Source of the DNA: Sphingobacteriaceae bacterium | Lineage (GTDB): Bacteria > Bacteroidota > Bacteroidia > UBA7662 | Length of the DNA stretch: 64,000 bases | Assembly (NCBI GenBank): GCA_013824115.1 | Contig: PNNG01000022.1 | Coordinates: 228,119-292,118, forward strand | Direction of reading: 5' to 3' | Part shown: positions 8,915 to 17,408 of the stretch, piece after piece | Layout: each line of letters starts with the position of its first letter | Numbering within the stretch: position 1 is the first letter of the stretch | Translations under genes and position numbers: made by a program | The notes under the pieces: model-generated | Databases searched by the model: none | Told to the model about the DNA's origin: nothing | The model's input: only the letters and a program-made list of their open reading frames with translations

Positions 8915-9433
8915 ATGAGAGAAATGTTCAGATATGCCATGCTTACCGTTGGTTTTCGGTATGGCTCTTATGCAGCAGCATTTTCCTTGTTGGCCGCTTT
9001 GTTGCTTTTTAATTTTAAGTACGATCCCATGGGGCAGTTTCGGCTGCTCATTGGTGTAATTACGGTGGTGGTGATGGTTTTGGCCATGCGCGACTACAAA
9101 TACATCTACAACCAGGGAAACATCAATGTTACCCATGGCTTTATGGTGGCCATGTCGGTAGGGTTGATCAGTGCGGTTTTTTATTCCTTCTCGTTGTTTG
9201 TGTGGATTTCGTTCAGCGATAATTTATGGCAATTACACATCGACGATCAGTTGAGAACACTCGAACAAGGAAAGGCTACCATTGAGAAAAATTATGCGCC
9301 CGGACAATTCGACAAAATCAAAGAGAGTATTCTCAACGCAAGCAAGTCGTATATTGCATTCACAACCCTGTTTTTTAGGCTGCTTTGGAGCTTACTCATT
9401 GGATTCATGGTGTCTATTTATTACCGAAATTGA
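8915..9433 (+). CDS. DUF4199 membrane protein (first copy)
   Basis: This 172-residue protein has four predicted membrane helices: about 12-32, 44-60, 73-98 and 147-167. A polar loop of about 45 residues lies before the last helix ('LRTLEQGKATIEKNYAPGQF'). Length, helix spacing and loop fit DUF4199, a family almost confined to Bacteroidota and without known function. A second family member follows after a few bases and a glycosyltransferase comes next. This arrangement is common in the phylum and suggests a role linked to envelope glycan or lipid carriers, but that is inference. Confidence 0.75.
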   Translation: MREMFRYAMLTVGFRYGSYAAAFSLLAALLLFNFKYDPMGQFRLLIGVITVVVMVLAMRDYKYIYNQGNINVTHGFMVAMSVGLISAVFYSFSLFVWISFSDNLWQLHIDDQLRTLEQGKATIEKNYAPGQFDKIKESILNASKSYIAFTTLFFRLLWSLLIGFMVSIYYRN

Positions 9434-9438
9434 GAAAT

Positions 9439-10002
9439 ATGGAACAAAAAAGATTTTTTGAAAAGCCTATGATTAAATGGGGTTTACTTCTTGGAGGTTT
9501 ACTCGTAGTTGCATTATTTCTTGTCTATAGTTTTGATGCTGCATCGTTAGTTTCGATCTGGTACTCTATCCTTACATTAGCTTTTCTACCGATAATTTTC
9601 ATGGTTTTGGCGAACATAGAGTTAAAAAGGAGCGGTGGTAACGTTTTGTTGTATGGTGATGCGGTGATGACAAACATTGTTATTGGATTAATTTCCAGCG
9701 TTTTAAGCATAGCAGCTACATATGTTTTATATAATTTCATTGATCCAAGTCTCCCGGAATTTCTGAAAAACACCATAATTGAGAAGACAACTGGCTATTT
9801 GGAAAGAAGTGGCATGCCAGACAGTGATATTGAGCAAGTCTTGGAAAATCTTGAACGACAAGATTACAAACAGACTATAAAAACTGCTTTTTCCTCGCTG
9901 TTAATAGCATCAGCTGTAAATGCATTATTAGGGCTGATAGTTGGTGCTTTTACAAAGCGTGTACCTGACCTTTTTGAAGAATCTACGGATGCAGGAGCTT
10001 GA
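9439..10002 (+). CDS. DUF4199 membrane protein (second copy)
   Basis: A 187-residue paralogue of the preceding gene with the same plan: four membrane helices and a loop before the last ('LERSGMPDSDIEQVLENL'). The ATG at 9439 lies 5 bases after the previous stop. An upstream in-frame ATG would overlap that gene and give a non-hydrophobic extension. Its base composition is visibly more AT-rich than its neighbours (compare 9441-9960 with 10000-10900), so it may evolve faster or have a separate history. Its end overlaps the glycosyltransferase start by 14 bases. Confidence 0.72.
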   Translation: MEQKRFFEKPMIKWGLLLGGLLVVALFLVYSFDAASLVSIWYSILTLAFLPIIFMVLANIELKRSGGNVLLYGDAVMTNIVIGLISSVLSIAATYVLYNFIDPSLPEFLKNTIIEKTTGYLERSGMPDSDIEQVLENLERQDYKQTIKTAFSSLLIASAVNALLGLIVGAFTKRVPDLFEESTDAGA

Positions 10003-10957
10003 TATATCGGTAGTCATACCGCAATTAAACGAAGAAGAATCGTTGCCCGAACTTACCGAATGGTTGGTAAGGGTCATGGAAAAAGAGGGCTTTCGCTACG
10101 AGGTCATCTTCATTGATGATGGCAGCACCGATAATTCATGGCAGGTTATTGAACAGCTGTCGGCGCGTTTTTCAACAGTGAAAGGCATCCGTTTTCAGCG
10201 CAATTACGGCAAATCGGCTGCTTTGAATGTAGGGTTCGAAGCCGCTCAAGGTCGTGCCATTTTTACGATGGATGCCGATTTGCAAGACAGTCCCGACGAA
10301 CTGCCGGCCATGTACCACCGCCTCTTTGAAGAAGGCCTCGATTTGATCAGTGGCTGGAAGAAAAAACGCTACGACCCCATCAGCAAAACCCTGCCGACCA
10401 AACTTTTCAATTGGGCCACCCGTAAGGTTTCGGGCATTAACAACCTGCATGATTTTAATTGTGGCTTGAAGGTTTACCGCCGCGAAGTAGTAAAAAGCAT
10501 TGAGGTTTACGGTGAAATGCACCGCTACATACCGGTGATTGCCAAATGGGCAGGTTTTAAGCGCATCGAAGAGCAGGTAGTAGAGCACCGTGCCCGCAAA
10601 TACGGACACACCAAGTTCGGCTTGGAACGTTTTATCAATGGCTTTTTAGACCTAATGTCGATTTACTTCGTAGGTCGTTTTGGCAAAAAGCCGATGCACT
10701 TTTTTGGCCTTATCGGCACCCTGTCGTTTTTTACAGGGGGCGTTATCACCTTGGTGGTCATCTACGAAAAGCTATCGAAAATTGCGCAAGGATTGCCGCA
10801 CCGTGACATAACTGCACAGCCACTGTTTTTCCTGGCTTTGGTACTGGTAATTATTGGGGTGCAGCTTTTTCTCACGGGCTTTTTGGCCGAACTGGTGTCG
10901 CGCAGCTCGGCCGACCGCAACCGTTATTTGATTCGTCAAAGCACCGGCCTTGGGTAA
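9989..10957 (+). CDS. GT2 family glycosyltransferase (polyprenyl-phosphate type)
   Basis: N-terminal GT-A domain with 'VVIPQLNEEES', 'FIDDGSTDNS' and a metal-binding DxD (D95-A-D97 in 'MDADLQD'). Two membrane helices lie at the C-terminus (about 225-300). This is the layout of GtrB/dolichol-phosphate-mannose-synthase-like enzymes that move a sugar from a nucleotide donor to a polyprenyl phosphate at the inner membrane. The 322-residue length is typical. The ATG at 9989 lies inside the end of the second DUF4199 gene. The downstream GT4 gene overlaps its end, so both enzymes probably act in one glycan pathway. Donor sugar unknown. Confidence 0.88.
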   Translation: MQELDISVVIPQLNEEESLPELTEWLVRVMEKEGFRYEVIFIDDGSTDNSWQVIEQLSARFSTVKGIRFQRNYGKSAALNVGFEAAQGRAIFTMDADLQDSPDELPAMYHRLFEEGLDLISGWKKKRYDPISKTLPTKLFNWATRKVSGINNLHDFNCGLKVYRREVVKSIEVYGEMHRYIPVIAKWAGFKRIEEQVVEHRARKYGHTKFGLERFINGFLDLMSIYFVGRFGKKPMHFFGLIGTLSFFTGGVITLVVIYEKLSKIAQGLPHRDITAQPLFFLALVLVIIGVQLFLTGFLAELVSRSSADRNRYLIRQSTGLG

Positions 10958-12071
10958 GATTGTGATTGTGGGTCCGGCCTGGCCGCTGCGAGGCGGGGGC
11001 ATGTCAACCTTCAATGAAAGGCTCGCACGCGCTTACCAGGATTTGGGACATGAGGTTCAAATCATCACTTTCAGCTTGCAGTATCCTGCCTTTTTGTTTC
11101 CAGGCAAGTCGCAATTTTCGGAAGAAGCTGCGCCCGCTGATTTAAAGATTGAGGTACGCATCAACTCTATCAACCCGTTCAGCTGGTGGAGCACTGCCCG
11201 TTACATTGGAAATTTGCGTGCCGATGTACTCATTTTCCGCTACTGGATGCCCTTTATGGCGCCTTGTTTGGGTTTTATTGCCAAGTGGAGCCGGTGGATG
11301 GGCAGTAAAGCCCGCCGGGTGGCCATTGCCGATAATATCATTCCCCACGAGCCCTTTCCCTTTTCGAAGCCTTTGACCGCCTTTTTCTTGCGTCAGATGG
11401 ACGATGTGCATACGCTCTCGGCATCCGTGCGCGACGATTTGGCGAAGTTTAAGTTCAAAGGCGGTCAAAAACTGCTCAAACACCCGCTGTACGACAATTA
11501 CGGCCAAAAAGTGAGTAGGGAAGAAGCATTGCAACATTTGGGCTTGTCGGCCGATTATACTTATTTCCTCTTTTTCGGTTTTATCAGACAGTACAAGGGG
11601 CTAGATTTATTGCTTCAGTCATTCGCCGATGCCCGCTTGAAAAAGCACAAAGTAAAGCTGATTGTGGCTGGTGAGTTTTACGAAAATCCCGACCGTTATT
11701 ACCGCCTCATACGCGAGCACAATTTGGCCGATAGGGTAGAGATGCACAGCCGGTTCATTGCCGATGATCAGGTTAAATACTATTTCTCAGCAGCATCGCT
11801 GGTAACCCAAACCTACCACCATGCCACGCAAAGTGGGGTTACCCAGGTGGGCTTTCAGTTCGATACGCCCATGTTGGTAACCAATGTAGGGGGTCTTAGC
11901 GAGCTGGTCGACAACGGCCAATCGGGCTATGTGTGCGAGCGCGTACCGCAGCAGATTGCTGATTGTATGGTCGATTTTCTGCAAAACGATCGTTTTGCGG
12001 AGATGTCGGCCAAGGTGGCTGTGAAAAAGCAGGAGTTCAGCTGGGAGGTTTTTGCCAAGGAGCTGCGCTAG
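10950..12071 (+). CDS. GT4-like glycosyltransferase (GT-B fold)
   Basis: The N-terminus 'GKIVIVGPAWPLRGGG' is the nucleotide-like glycine-rich start of GT-B enzymes. The C-terminal half carries the donor-binding region 'FFGFIRQYKGLDLLL' and 'QFDTPMLVTNVGGLSELV', the latter matching the E-x7-E area of GT4 with the first Glu less clear. Length 373. The only sensible start is TTG at 10950, overlapping the upstream stop by 8 bases; GTG codons at 10962 or 10968 would cut into the first beta-strand. It is the last gene of the operon and probably extends a cell-surface glycan. Confidence 0.83.
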   Translation: MGKIVIVGPAWPLRGGGMSTFNERLARAYQDLGHEVQIITFSLQYPAFLFPGKSQFSEEAAPADLKIEVRINSINPFSWWSTARYIGNLRADVLIFRYWMPFMAPCLGFIAKWSRWMGSKARRVAIADNIIPHEPFPFSKPLTAFFLRQMDDVHTLSASVRDDLAKFKFKGGQKLLKHPLYDNYGQKVSREEALQHLGLSADYTYFLFFGFIRQYKGLDLLLQSFADARLKKHKVKLIVAGEFYENPDRYYRLIREHNLADRVEMHSRFIADDQVKYYFSAASLVTQTYHHATQSGVTQVGFQFDTPMLVTNVGGLSELVDNGQSGYVCERVPQQIADCMVDFLQNDRFAEMSAKVAVKKQEFSWEVFAKELR

Positions 12072-12145
12072 CTGCTTGCGGCCAGCCGTCGGGCCGCAAT
12101 ATCTTCTGGCTGCACAAGACAAGCAAGGCAAGCCTTTCCTGTGGT

Positions 12146-12165
12146 GGACGCAAAATATTGCGTCC
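12146..12165. repeat. Perfect palindrome upstream of the RAYT gene
   Basis: GGACGCAA (12146-12153), spacer AATA, TTGCGTCC (12158-12165), 57 bases before the RAYT start. RAYT transposases are commonly flanked by the REP-type hairpins they recognise, and this is the best candidate. A second perfect 8-bp stem with a different sequence lies at 12076-12099. Confidence 0.6.
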
Positions 12166-12221
12166 TTCCAATTTATCTTTAGATAGATTTTGTATCTTCA
12201 TGTTGGTTTTAATCACAGGAT

Positions 12222-12737
12222 ATGCGGAAAGTCATCATTCTTCCTCAAAGGAAAAAGATCAGGGCAGGTTTTTGGGATTACTCTAATGCATCAGCCTATT
12301 TTATCACTATAGTCACCCAAAACAGGATTCGGTTTTTTGGTGAGATTGTGGGTGAGGAGATGGTTTTATCTCCTGCCGGACAAGCAGCCCTCGATTGCTG
12401 GCATGCCATTCCGCAGCATTTTCCGGATGTGGTAATTGATGATTTTGTGGTGATGCCCGACCATGTACATGGCCTTTTGATTTTTACTAAAAAGCTCAAC
12501 GATTCCGATGAAGAAGCACCTAACCGATTTGGCCCACAATCAATGAATTTGGCTTCGGTGGTTCGGGGATTCAAGGTTGGTGTTACCAAAGCAGCCAGAT
12601 TGCACTATCCAAAATTCGCTTGGCAATCGAGGTATCACGACCGCATTGTCAAAGACCAATGGGAATACGAAAGGATTCAAAAGTACATTCGGGAGAATGT
12701 TGCGAAAGCTGTGGAGGCGAGGCACAAAAGCGCTTGA
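12222..12737 (+). CDS. REP-associated tyrosine transposase (RAYT, Y1/IS200-like)
   Basis: A single-domain HUH nuclease of 171 residues. The HUH motif is H81-V-H83 in 'MPDHVHGLL' and the likely nucleophile is Y155 in 'IQKYIRENV'. An N-terminal 'YFITIVTQNR' is typical of the RAYT group. RAYTs cut single-stranded REP hairpins and are usually domesticated single-copy genes rather than active insertion sequences. A perfect palindrome lies upstream. The 3' end abuts the convergent valS stop with no spare sequence, so no downstream hairpin is present. The gene is intact, but activity cannot be judged. Confidence 0.85.
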   Translation: MRKVIILPQRKKIRAGFWDYSNASAYFITIVTQNRIRFFGEIVGEEMVLSPAGQAALDCWHAIPQHFPDVVIDDFVVMPDHVHGLLIFTKKLNDSDEEAPNRFGPQSMNLASVVRGFKVGVTKAARLHYPKFAWQSRYHDRIVKDQWEYERIQKYIRENVAKAVEARHKSA

Positions 12738-15353
12738 TTAACTCAAGCGACTTATAGCTTCTCTTAACTGGTTTATTTTGCTCTCGGCGTCTGCCTTTTT
12801 CTTGCGTTCATTTTCTAAAACGGCAGCCGGGGCACCGGCTACAAATTTTTCATTATTGAGCTTTTTCTCAACAGATTCTAAGAAGCCCATTTGATAAAAC
12901 ATTTCTTTGAAAAATTTATCCTTTTCGGCTTCCACATCAATCTCCAACTTGAGGTCGAGGAAACACTCGTCGGTGCGCACCAGGAAAGAGGCCAGGCCCG
13001 CAGGCTTTTCGCTTACATAATGCACCTTTTCTACACCTGCCAATTTGCAAATGATGCCTTCAAAGGTTTTGAAAATAGGGTTGCTGCTGGTGAGGTACAA
13101 CTCCACCAAACTTTTCACCGGCACCTGCTTTTGGTTGCGCACGTTGCGGATTTCTGAAATGAGCTCCTGCACCTTGCTGCTTTCATTCAGGTAGGATTCG
13201 TTAACAGCTTCACCTTTAGGGTAATTCGCCAGGCAGAGGAATTCATCCTGACTGCGATTGGTGTCGATTTCGTGCCACAGTTCTTCGGTGATGAAAGGCA
13301 TTACGGGGTGCAGCAAACCCATCAATTGATCGAAGTAGGCAATGGTAGCTTCGTAGGTGGAGCGGTCGATGGGTTGGCCATAAGCAGGCTTGATCATCTC
13401 GAGGTACCAGCTGCAGAAGTCGTCCCAAATGAGTTTGTAGAGGTTGCGGATCATTTCCGACAAACGGTAGCTGTCGTAAGCTTTTTCAATTTCGGCAATG
13501 CCGGCCTTCAAGCGCTCGCCAAACCATTCGATGGCCGGATTTTTTGCATCGCCTTCCACCACTTCCCAACCTTTGATGAGGCGGAAAGCATTCCATATTT
13601 TGTTGGCAAAGTTGCGGCCTTGTTCAATGAGGCTGATGTCGAACAACAAATCGTTGCCGGCCGGCGAGCTGAACAACATGCCCATGCGCACGCTGTCGGC
13701 ACCGTATTCGGCAATCAAGTCGAGCGGGTCGGGACTGTTTCCCAACGATTTCGACATCTTGCGGCCTTGTTTGTCGCGCACAATGCCGGTGAGGTACACG
13801 TCCTTGAACGGAATTTCGCCCATGTATTCGTGGCCGGCAATAATCATGCGGGCCACCCAGAAAAACAGGATTTCGGGGGCCGTTACGAGCACTGCGGTAG
13901 GGTAGTAGTAGCGCAAATCGGCATTGGCCTCGGCCGGCGACTTGCGGATGATTTCGTGGTCGAAAACGGTGAGCGGCCACAACCAGCTCGAGAACCAGGT
14001 GTCGAGCACGTCGTCGTCTTGGCGCAATTCGGCTGCCTGGTGCTTGCCGCCGCTTTGGGCAGCAGCCTCTTCGGCAGTACGGGCAACGTAAATGGTTCCG
14101 TCGGGGGCATACCAGGCCGGAATACGGTGGCCCCACCACAGCTGGCGCGAAATACACCAGTCGCGCACATTTTCCATCCAGTGGCGGTAGGTGTTGATGA
14201 ATTTATCGGGAATGAGGCGGATGTCGCCCTTCATCACGTACTCCAAAGCGGGTTTGGTGATTTCGTCCATCTTCACAAACCACTGCATGCTCAGGCGCGG
14301 TTCAATCACGGCATTGGTGCGTTCGCTGTGGCCTACGTTGCTTTTGTAATCTTCTGCTTTTACCAAATTGCCGCTTTCTTCGAGCAGCTTGGCAATCTTC
14401 TTCCGCGCAATAAAACGGTCTTCACCCACCAAAATCTGGGCTTTTTCGTTCAGGGTGCCGTTGTCGTTAAAGATATCGATTACGGGCAGGTTGTGTTTGA
14501 TGCCCAATTCGTAGTCGTTGGGGTCATGTGCCGGGGTTACCTTCAAGCAGCCGGTGCCAAAATCCATGGCCACATACTCATCCAAAATGATGGGAATGGC
14601 GCGGTTGATCAACGGAATATAGGCTTGCTTGCCGTGCAAATGGCGGAATCGTTCGTCGTTGGGGTGGATGCAGATGGCGCTGTCGGCCATGATGGTCTCG
14701 GGACGCACGGTGGCGATGGTTACATAATCGTTGCTGCCCACAATTTGATAGCGGATGTGGTACATTTTGCTGTTCACATCCTTAAAAATCACCTCGTCGT
14801 CGGCCACAGCGGTGAGGCCTTGCGGGTCCCAGTTTACCATGCGCATGCCGCGGTAGATGTAACCTTTTTTGTAGAGGTCGATGAAAACGTCGATTACGGC
14901 TTCGCTCAAACCGGGGTCCATGGTGAAGGCCGTGCGGTTCCAATCGAGCGAGGCGCCCAGTTTTTTGAGCTGCTCGAGGATGATGCCGCCGTACTTTTCT
15001 TTCCATTCCCAGGCATATTCGAGGAATTTTTCGCGACCGATGTCATTTTTGTCGATGCCTTTTTCCTTGAGCATGGCCACCACCTTGGCTTCGGTGGCAA
15101 TGGAAGCGTGGTCGGTACCGGGTATCCAACAGGCATTTTTGCCTTGCATGCGGGCACGGCGGATGAGCACATCCTGGATGGTATTGTTGAGCATGTGGCC
15201 CATGTGCAGCACCCCAGTCACATTGGGCGGCGGAATGACGATGGAGTAAGGTTCGCGTTCGTCGGGGGTTGCATTAAAACAACCCGCCTGCATCCAGCGT
15301 TCATACCAGGTCGATTCAATTCCTTCGGGGGCGTATTTGGTGGCAATACTCAT
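12738..15353 (-). CDS. valS: Valine--tRNA ligase
   Basis: Class I aminoacyl-tRNA synthetase, 871 residues. It has 'HMGH' (residues 50-53, the HIGH motif) and KMSKS (532-536, 'GRKMSKSLGNSPDP'). A CP1 editing domain lies between them ('TVRPETIMADSAI'), with 'GTGCLKVTPAHDPNDYELG' in the valyl editing site. An anticodon-binding domain and a C-terminal coiled coil (about 800-871) follow, as usual for ValRS. The ATG at 15353 begins 'MSIATKYAPEGIES', the family N-terminus. An open frame to 15587 exists but would cross the promoter box at 15376-15383. It is convergent with the RAYT gene, with no gap. Confidence 0.97.
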   Translation of the reverse strand: MSIATKYAPEGIESTWYERWMQAGCFNATPDEREPYSIVIPPPNVTGVLHMGHMLNNTIQDVLIRRARMQGKNACWIPGTDHASIATEAKVVAMLKEKGIDKNDIGREKFLEYAWEWKEKYGGIILEQLKKLGASLDWNRTAFTMDPGLSEAVIDVFIDLYKKGYIYRGMRMVNWDPQGLTAVADDEVIFKDVNSKMYHIRYQIVGSNDYVTIATVRPETIMADSAICIHPNDERFRHLHGKQAYIPLINRAIPIILDEYVAMDFGTGCLKVTPAHDPNDYELGIKHNLPVIDIFNDNGTLNEKAQILVGEDRFIARKKIAKLLEESGNLVKAEDYKSNVGHSERTNAVIEPRLSMQWFVKMDEITKPALEYVMKGDIRLIPDKFINTYRHWMENVRDWCISRQLWWGHRIPAWYAPDGTIYVARTAEEAAAQSGGKHQAAELRQDDDVLDTWFSSWLWPLTVFDHEIIRKSPAEANADLRYYYPTAVLVTAPEILFFWVARMIIAGHEYMGEIPFKDVYLTGIVRDKQGRKMSKSLGNSPDPLDLIAEYGADSVRMGMLFSSPAGNDLLFDISLIEQGRNFANKIWNAFRLIKGWEVVEGDAKNPAIEWFGERLKAGIAEIEKAYDSYRLSEMIRNLYKLIWDDFCSWYLEMIKPAYGQPIDRSTYEATIAYFDQLMGLLHPVMPFITEELWHEIDTNRSQDEFLCLANYPKGEAVNESYLNESSKVQELISEIRNVRNQKQVPVKSLVELYLTSSNPIFKTFEGIICKLAGVEKVHYVSEKPAGLASFLVRTDECFLDLKLEIDVEAEKDKFFKEMFYQMGFLESVEKKLNNEKFVAGAPAAVLENERKKKADAESKINQLREAISRLS

Positions 15354-15375
15354 GGCTCTTGCTAAAAATAAGCTG

Positions 15376-15383
15376 CAAAAATA
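15376..15383 (-). promoter_or_regulatory. valS -7 promoter box (TATTTTTG)
   Basis: Reads TATTTTTG on the minus strand, 22 bases before the valS ATG, giving a leader of roughly 18 nt. It supports the shorter valS start. Confidence 0.55.
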
Positions 15384-15428
15384 CAGCTCTCTGCTGGAAA
15401 TGATGAATGCAGGTAGTATTTTTCGGTC

Positions 15429-17408
15429 GTGTTGATGCGGATGTTGCCAGAAGTTGTAAAAAGAACCTTTCGTTCGAAGTATTTTTTCTTCCCGGCCCTC
15501 ATTGTGATGGGCTGGTGGGGTGTGGTGCAGTGTCAATCGCAAAGTGCGGCCGATGACGAGGTCCGTGCCTTTGGTGCCCAGTACCAAAACCTACACGATT
15601 CGGCGCAGTACCTCGGCAAAGAGGCCTGCCGCTCGTGCCATGCCGATATTTACGACAGCTTTTTGCAAACCGGCATGGGGCGCTCGTTTGGTGAGGCCAC
15701 TTTGACACGCTCCAAAGCCGATTGGCAAGGCAAACATGTGATTTACGACGAGCAGCTCGACCTCTATTACCAGCCATTTACCGCCGATAGTGCCCTCTAC
15801 ATCCGTGAATTTAGGCTAGAAGGCCGCGATACGGTGCACAATCGGGTAGAGCGCATCAGTTACATCGTGGGTTCGGGGCAGCACACCAACAGCCACCTGA
15901 TCAACATCAATGGCTATGTGTACCAGTTGCCGCTGACCTATTATACCCAGGAAGGGCGCTGGGATTTACCGCCGGGCTTTGAAAAGGGCAACAACAGCCG
16001 CTTTGCACGCACCATCCAAACGGAGTGCATGACCTGCCACAATGCCTATCCCACGCAGGTTCCCGGCTCGGAGCACAAATACCTCAAGGTGCAAGAAGGC
16101 ATCGATTGCGAGCGCTGTCATGGTCCGGGTAGTTTGCACGTAAAAGACAAGCTAGCAGGCAAAATCGTAGATACGTCCAAAGGACCCGATTTCAGCATTG
16201 TGAACCCACGCCGCCTGCCGGTGACCTTGCAGATGAGCATTTGCCAGCGTTGCCACATGCAAGGCAATGCGGTGTTGAAGCCGGGCAAAGACTTCTTCGA
16301 CTTCAAGCCGGGCATGTTGCTGCACGACGTGGTGAGCGTGTATTTGCCGCGTTACGAAGGCGATCAGTCGAGTTTTACGATGGCGTCCCATCCCGACCGC
16401 ATGATGCAATCGGACTGTTTCAAAAAGTCAGGCGAACAACTCAGCTGTATCAGCTGTCACAATCCCCACAAAAGCATAGAAGTGACGCCTTCGGTGCATT
16501 ACAACAACGCTTGCGGACAGTGTCACACCCAAAAAGACCCGTGCAGCCTTCCCATGGCCAAGCGCCTCACTGCCCAGAACAATTGCGTGAGCTGCCACAT
16601 GCCCAAATCGGGCACCAGTGATATTCCGCACGTCACCATCACCGACCACTGGATCCGCAAGCCCGAAGCCGAAAAGACCAATAAAGGTGAACGGGTATTT
16701 GCCGGTTTGGCCAGTATCAACGAAAAGCGGCCCGATGCTTTGACCACGGCTACGGCTTGGCTGCAGTATTTCGAACGATTTGAAAGCAAGCGCATCCACC
16801 TCGATTCGGCTGCCTATTACCTCGAAAAAGCCGAAGGAAAGTCGGATGAGCAGTCTTTCTTCGAAACCAAAGTCCATTTGCTCTACCTCAAAGGCGATGC
16901 GCCGGGCATGGAGCGTTGGGTAAAGCAGCAAGCTGGCCAAGCCGCCAAAGCTACGGGCTGGACGGCCTACCGCATGGCCGAGCTCCTTTTGCAGCGCAAT
17001 CAGCAGGACCAGGCGGCTACTTACTTCATCAAGGCGGCGCAAAGTATGCCCTATCAGCTCGATTTTCAGCTAAAAGTGGCCCTTTCGGATGCTCAGGCCG
17101 AGCGCCTGGAGCCTGCCCGCAAGCGATTGGAGAAGCTGTTGGAGGAACAACCCAAGTATGTTGCCGCGATGGCCAATTTAGGTTTCGTATGCCTACAATT
17201 GGGCGATGACCAGCGTGCAGAATATTGGTACCGCAAGGGCATGGCTTTGGATCCCGACAATCAGGCAGCCATCATGAACATGATTGGCTTACATTTGTAT
17301 CGAGGCAAGAAGGCCGAAGCCAAGAAGATGCTGTTGGATGTTTTGAAGAAATATCCGAATCACCAACAGGCTCGCCAATTGCTGCAATATTTATCTGAAA
17401 ACGCGTGA
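15429..17408 (+). CDS. Seven-haem c-type cytochrome with C-terminal TPR repeats
   Basis: 659 residues. A basic N-terminus and hydrophobic helix (about 15-35) form a signal peptide or anchor. Seven CxxCH haem sites follow, with first Cys at residues 67, 200, 227, 272, 340, 362 and 386. From about 500 to 655 the protein is helical TPR repeat ('LGFVCLQLGDDQRAEYWYRKGMA' region). The haem spacing recalls the cytochrome c554-like multihaem group. Joining to TPRs is seen in several phyla, but the redox partner is unknown. Maturation would need the haem export genes at 28964-30491. The mltG GTG start overlaps its stop. In-frame TTG or ATG codons further in could also serve as start. Confidence 0.82.
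   Translation: MLMRMLPEVVKRTFRSKYFFFPALIVMGWWGVVQCQSQSAADDEVRAFGAQYQNLHDSAQYLGKEACRSCHADIYDSFLQTGMGRSFGEATLTRSKADWQGKHVIYDEQLDLYYQPFTADSALYIREFRLEGRDTVHNRVERISYIVGSGQHTNSHLININGYVYQLPLTYYTQEGRWDLPPGFEKGNNSRFARTIQTECMTCHNAYPTQVPGSEHKYLKVQEGIDCERCHGPGSLHVKDKLAGKIVDTSKGPDFSIVNPRRLPVTLQMSICQRCHMQGNAVLKPGKDFFDFKPGMLLHDVVSVYLPRYEGDQSSFTMASHPDRMMQSDCFKKSGEQLSCISCHNPHKSIEVTPSVHYNNACGQCHTQKDPCSLPMAKRLTAQNNCVSCHMPKSGTSDIPHVTITDHWIRKPEAEKTNKGERVFAGLASINEKRPDALTTATAWLQYFERFESKRIHLDSAAYYLEKAEGKSDEQSFFETKVHLLYLKGDAPGMERWVKQQAGQAAKATGWTAYRMAELLLQRNQQDQAATYFIKAAQSMPYQLDFQLKVALSDAQAERLEPARKRLEKLLEEQPKYVAAMANLGFVCLQLGDDQRAEYWYRKGMALDPDNQAAIMNMIGLHLYRGKKAEAKKMLLDVLKKYPNHQQARQLLQYLSENA

Noticed and set aside
12076..12099. 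Hairpin after the GT4 gene as a terminator
   Set aside because: The 8-bp stem is perfect but no T-run follows. It is kept only as a possible repeat stem beside the RAYT.
13272..15365. Long open frame (nearly 700 codons) on the plus strand opposite valS
   Set aside because: It is fully antisense to a textbook ValRS. The translation is rich in His/Val/Gly with no domain pattern, as expected from the GC-biased third positions of valS.
16152..17042. Minus-strand open frames opposite the multihaem cytochrome
   Set aside because: They are antisense to haem-motif and TPR coding sequence and carry no recognisable features.
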